64,000 nucleotides of DNA from Asticcacaulis sp. AC460. Its GTDB lineage: Bacteria > Pseudomonadota > Alphaproteobacteria > Caulobacterales > Caulobacteraceae. Every line of letters starts with the position of its first letter. Position 1 is the first letter of the stretch. Where the stretch lies: NCBI RefSeq assembly GCF_000495795.1, contig NZ_AWGD01000015.1, forward strand, positions 100,944 to 164,943, written 5' to 3'. The translations under genes were made by a program, and so were the position numbers. Below are positions 61,664 through 64,000 of the stretch, one piece after another. Below the pieces are notes generated by a model, which saw only the letters and a list, made by a program, of their open reading frames with translations, ran no database searches and had not been told where the DNA came from.

Positions 61664-64000
61664 TTACAGCGTGCGCTTGATCTCTTCGACCGTGAAGCAC
61701 TCGATGAGGTCGCCTTGCTTGATGTCCTGGAACGGACCGAAGGACATACCGCATTCCTGGCTGACCACGACTTCGTTGACCTCGTCCTTGAAGCGCTTGA
61801 GCGTGGAGAGCACGCCCATTTCCTGGATGACGACCTCGTTGCGCACGATCCGGACGCGAGCGCCCTTCTGGACCTTGCCTTCGATGACCCGGCAGCCGGC
61901 GACCTTGCCGACCTTCGAGATGTCGAATACTTCGAGCACTTCCGCGTTGCCGAGGAAGGTTTCGCGCTGAACCGGCGCCAGCATGCCGGACAGGACGCCC
62001 TTGATGTCGTCCAGCAGGTCGTAGATGATCGCGTAGTAACGGATCTCGACACCTTCGCGTTCGGCCAGGTCGCGTGCCTGCTTGCCGGCACGGACGTTGA
62101 AGCCGATGATCGGGGCGTTGGAGCCCTTGGCGAGTTGCACGTCGGACTCGGTGATGGCACCGGCGCCCGAATGGATGATGCGGGCGCGCACCTCTTCGTT
62201 GCCGATCTTTTCCAGCGAGCCGACAATGGCTTCGGTCGAACCCTGGACATCCGCCTTGATGATCAGCTGAAGTTCCTTGACCTTGTTGGCGGCCAGGCGG
62301 CTCATCATGTCGCTCAGCGAGACCGCACCGACCGGGGCAACCTGCTTTTCACGGCGGATACGCTGACGGTACTCGGTGATCTCACGGGCACGGGCGTCGT
62401 TTTCGACCACGGCGATGGCTTCGCCCGGATCGGGCGCACCATTGAGGCCGAGGATTTCGACCGGCATGGCCGGACCGGCTTCGTCCAGTTGCTCGTCGCG
62501 CTCGTTGATCAGGGCGCGGACGCGGCCGAAGTGGGAACCGGCCACGACGATGTCGCCGCGCTTCAAGGTACCGCGCTTGACCAGGACAGTCGCCACCGGA
62601 CCACGGCCCTTGTCGAGCTTGGCTTCGATGACCACGCCCTCGGCCGTACGGTCGGGGTTGGCACGCAGGTCCAGGACTTCCGACTGCAGCAGGATGGCTT
62701 CAATCAGGTTGTCCAGGCCCTGGCGGGTCTTGGCCGAAACCTCGACGATCTGGGTTTCACCGCCCAGGCTTTCGGCGACGATTTCGTGCTGCAGCAGTTC
62801 ATTGACGATGTTCTGCGGCTTGGCACCCGGCTTGTCGATCTTGTTGACGGCAACGATGATCGGCGTCTTGGCGGCGCGGGCATGGTTGATGGCTTCGATG
62901 GTCTGGGGCATGACCCCGTCATCGGCCGCCACGACCAGCACCACGATATCCGTCACATTGGCACCACGGGCACGCATGGCCGAGAAGGCGGCGTGGCCCG
63001 GGGTATCCAGGAAGGTGACGCGCTCGCCATTGGACAGGCGAACCTGGTAAGCGCCGATATGCTGGGTGATCCCACCGGCTTCGCCAGCAGCCACGTCGGT
63101 GGAACGCAGGGCGTCCAGCAGCGAGGTCTTGCCGTGGTCGACGTGACCCATGATGGCCACGACCGGAGGCCGCGGCTGGGTGTCGTCGCTGTGATCCTCG
63201 GCGTCGATGAAGCCTTCCAGGACGTCGGATTCCGACACGCGGCGGACAGTGTGACCGAATTCCTCGGCCACCAGCTCGGCGGTATCGGTATCGATAACGT
63301 CGTTGATCTTCAACATCATGCCCTGCTTCATCAACATCTTGATGATGTCGACGGCGCGGACGGCCATACGGTTGGACAGTTCCTGGACGGTAATGACGTC
63401 CGGGATGATGACTTCGCGAGCAACGCGGGCCTGTTCGACCTGGTGACCCTTGCGCTTTTCGCGCTCACGCTCACGGGCCCGGCGAACCGAGGCCAGCGAA
63501 CGCATGCGTTCGACGGCGTTCTCATCGTCACCGACGACGGCCTGAAGCGTCAGGCGGCCTTCACGGCGCTTGGGCTCGCCACGGGTCTGGGAGACAGCCT
63601 TGGTCGGGGCGGCCTTGCCGCCGCGCTTGACGGCGCCACGATCATCATCGTCCCGGCTACCCGGAGCCCTGACAGGACCGGCCGCGCCGCGCGACGAGCG
63701 GATACGGTCGACTTCCGGCGTCGCCGGAGCATTAGGTGCAGCACCGGTGCCCGGACGGGGCGGACGCGGCGAATTGGCGCTGTAGCGCACGGTTTCGCCA
63801 CGGTCCGGACGCGGGGCGTTCGGATCGCGCGGCGGACGCGGCGGCGCATTGGGATCACGCGGGGTGTAAGGACGGTTCGGATCGCGCGGCGGGCGGTCGC
63901 CCTGCGGACGATCACCACGGGGTGCATCTCGGTTAAACGGCGGACGATCGCCCTGCGGACGGTCGCGATTGAACGGTGGGCGGTCCCCTTGAGGACGGTC
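61664..64000 (-). CDS. infB: Translation initiation factor IF-2, N-terminus beyond window
   Basis: IF-2 is a GTPase that places fMet-tRNA on the 30S subunit. The C-terminal 709 residues and more are present. An open frame without a stop runs to 64000, so the true start is outside. The IF2_N segment is [18 protein letters not shown]. The GTPase motifs are [28 protein letters not shown] and [10 protein letters not shown]. Domains II-IV follow to the end [10 protein letters not shown]. The visible upstream part is low-complexity with imperfect repeats such as [12 protein letters not shown] and RDPNAP, as in alphaproteobacterial IF-2. rbfA does not follow it. Confidence 0.96.
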   Translation of the reverse strand, partial: DRPQGDRPPFNRDRPQGDRPPFNRDAPRGDRPQGDRPPRDPNRPYTPRDPNAPPRPPRDPNAPRPDRGETVRYSANSPRPPRPGTGAAPNAPATPEVDRIRSSRGAAGPVRAPGSRDDDDRGAVKRGGKAAPTKAVSQTRGEPKRREGRLTLQAVVGDDENAVERMRSLASVRRAREREREKRKGHQVEQARVAREVIIPDVITVQELSNRMAVRAVDIIKMLMKQGMMLKINDVIDTDTAELVAEEFGHTVRRVSESDVLEGFIDAEDHSDDTQPRPPVVAIMGHVDHGKTSLLDALRSTDVAAGEAGGITQHIGAYQVRLSNGERVTFLDTPGHAAFSAMRARGANVTDIVVLVVAADDGVMPQTIEAINHARAAKTPIIVAVNKIDKPGAKPQNIVNELLQHEIVAESLGGETQIVEVSAKTRQGLDNLIEAILLQSEVLDLRANPDRTAEGVVIEAKLDKGRGPVATVLVKRGTLKRGDIVVAGSHFGRVRALINERDEQLDEAGPAMPVEILGLNGAPDPGEAIAVVENDARAREITEYRQRIRREKQVAPVGAVSLSDMMSRLAANKVKELQLIIKADVQGSTEAIVGSLEKIGNEEVRARIIHSGAGAITESDVQLAKGSNAPIIGFNVRAGKQARDLAEREGVEIRYYAIIYDLLDDIKGVLSGMLAPVQRETFLGNAEVLEVFDISKVGKVAGCRVIEGKVQKGARVRIVRNEVVIQEMGVLSTLKRFKDEVNEVVVSQECGMSFGPFQDIKQGDLIECFTVEEIKRTL

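Noticed and set aside
60136..61680. 514-codon open frame opposite the autotransporter passenger
   Set aside because: Antisense shadow of a glycine-rich repeat, giving an A/D/T-rich translation without features.

Overview
The window is chromosomal DNA of an alphaproteobacterium, most probably a member of Caulobacteraceae (Asticcacaulis or a Caulobacter relative). The reasons are high G+C, gene order typical of Caulobacterales around cmk-rpsA-ihfB, trpFBA-accD-folC and tsaE-amgK-murU, a TonB-dependent receptor, a flavin-dependent halogenase beside a chitin-type hexosaminidase, and sequences matching the CtrA cell-cycle box. This is inferred from content; no rRNA gene is present. Coding density is about 90 percent. 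I see no tRNA, rRNA, CRISPR array, prophage or insertion sequence.

Layout. 1-3.2 kb: the end of a Phd/VapC toxin-antitoxin pair, then cmk and rpsA. 3.2-6.1 kb: an accessory stretch with an ECF42-type sigma factor, its DGPF (YCII) partner, a VOC-fold protein and an orphan acidic protein, lying between rpsA and ihfB. 6.3-14.1 kb: ihfB, mscL, addB-addA recombination nuclease, trxA. 14.1-20.5 kb, minus strand: trpF, trpB, trpA, accD, three related small membrane proteins, folC. 20.6-25.6 kb: two tandem glucokinase-like proteins that have lost catalytic motifs, convergent with the cell-wall recycling genes murU and amgK, tsaE and an acyltransferase. 25.7-28.6 kb: small envelope proteins, then rplS and trmD. 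28.7-35.2 kb: TonB-dependent receptor, sterol-desaturase-type membrane enzyme, ankyrin and pentapeptide repeat proteins. 35.4-39.8 kb, minus strand: rbfA, truB, rpsO, pnp. 39.9-49.6 kb: DUF418 membrane protein, an orphan gene behind a CtrA box, purU, small secreted proteins, rsmB-rpe-heparinase II/III-like gene, htpX, a DUF1674 succinate dehydrogenase assembly factor and pyrF. 49.6-56.4 kb: MarC-family protein, a 300 bp nested palindrome, then halogenase, GntR regulator and GH20 hexosaminidase. 56.5-64 kb: a PNPOx-fold stress protein, purH, a glycine-zipper protein, a damaged autotransporter gene and the start of infB reading inward from the right edge.

How it fits together. Most genes are housekeeping: translation, tryptophan, folate, fatty acid and nucleotide synthesis, and recombination. 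The accessory content is in four places. The ECF42 module carries two copies of one promoter-like motif with identical spacing. The degenerate sugar-kinase pair sits against MurNAc recycling genes. The 50.7-56.4 kb locus looks like a GntR-controlled chitin or GlcNAc utilisation unit with NagR/DasR-like palindromes. The autotransporter keeps a long glycine-rich passenger but only the last strands of its barrel, in another frame. Four CT-rich compound palindromes and one long nested palindrome occupy intergenic space and look like dispersed repeat families.
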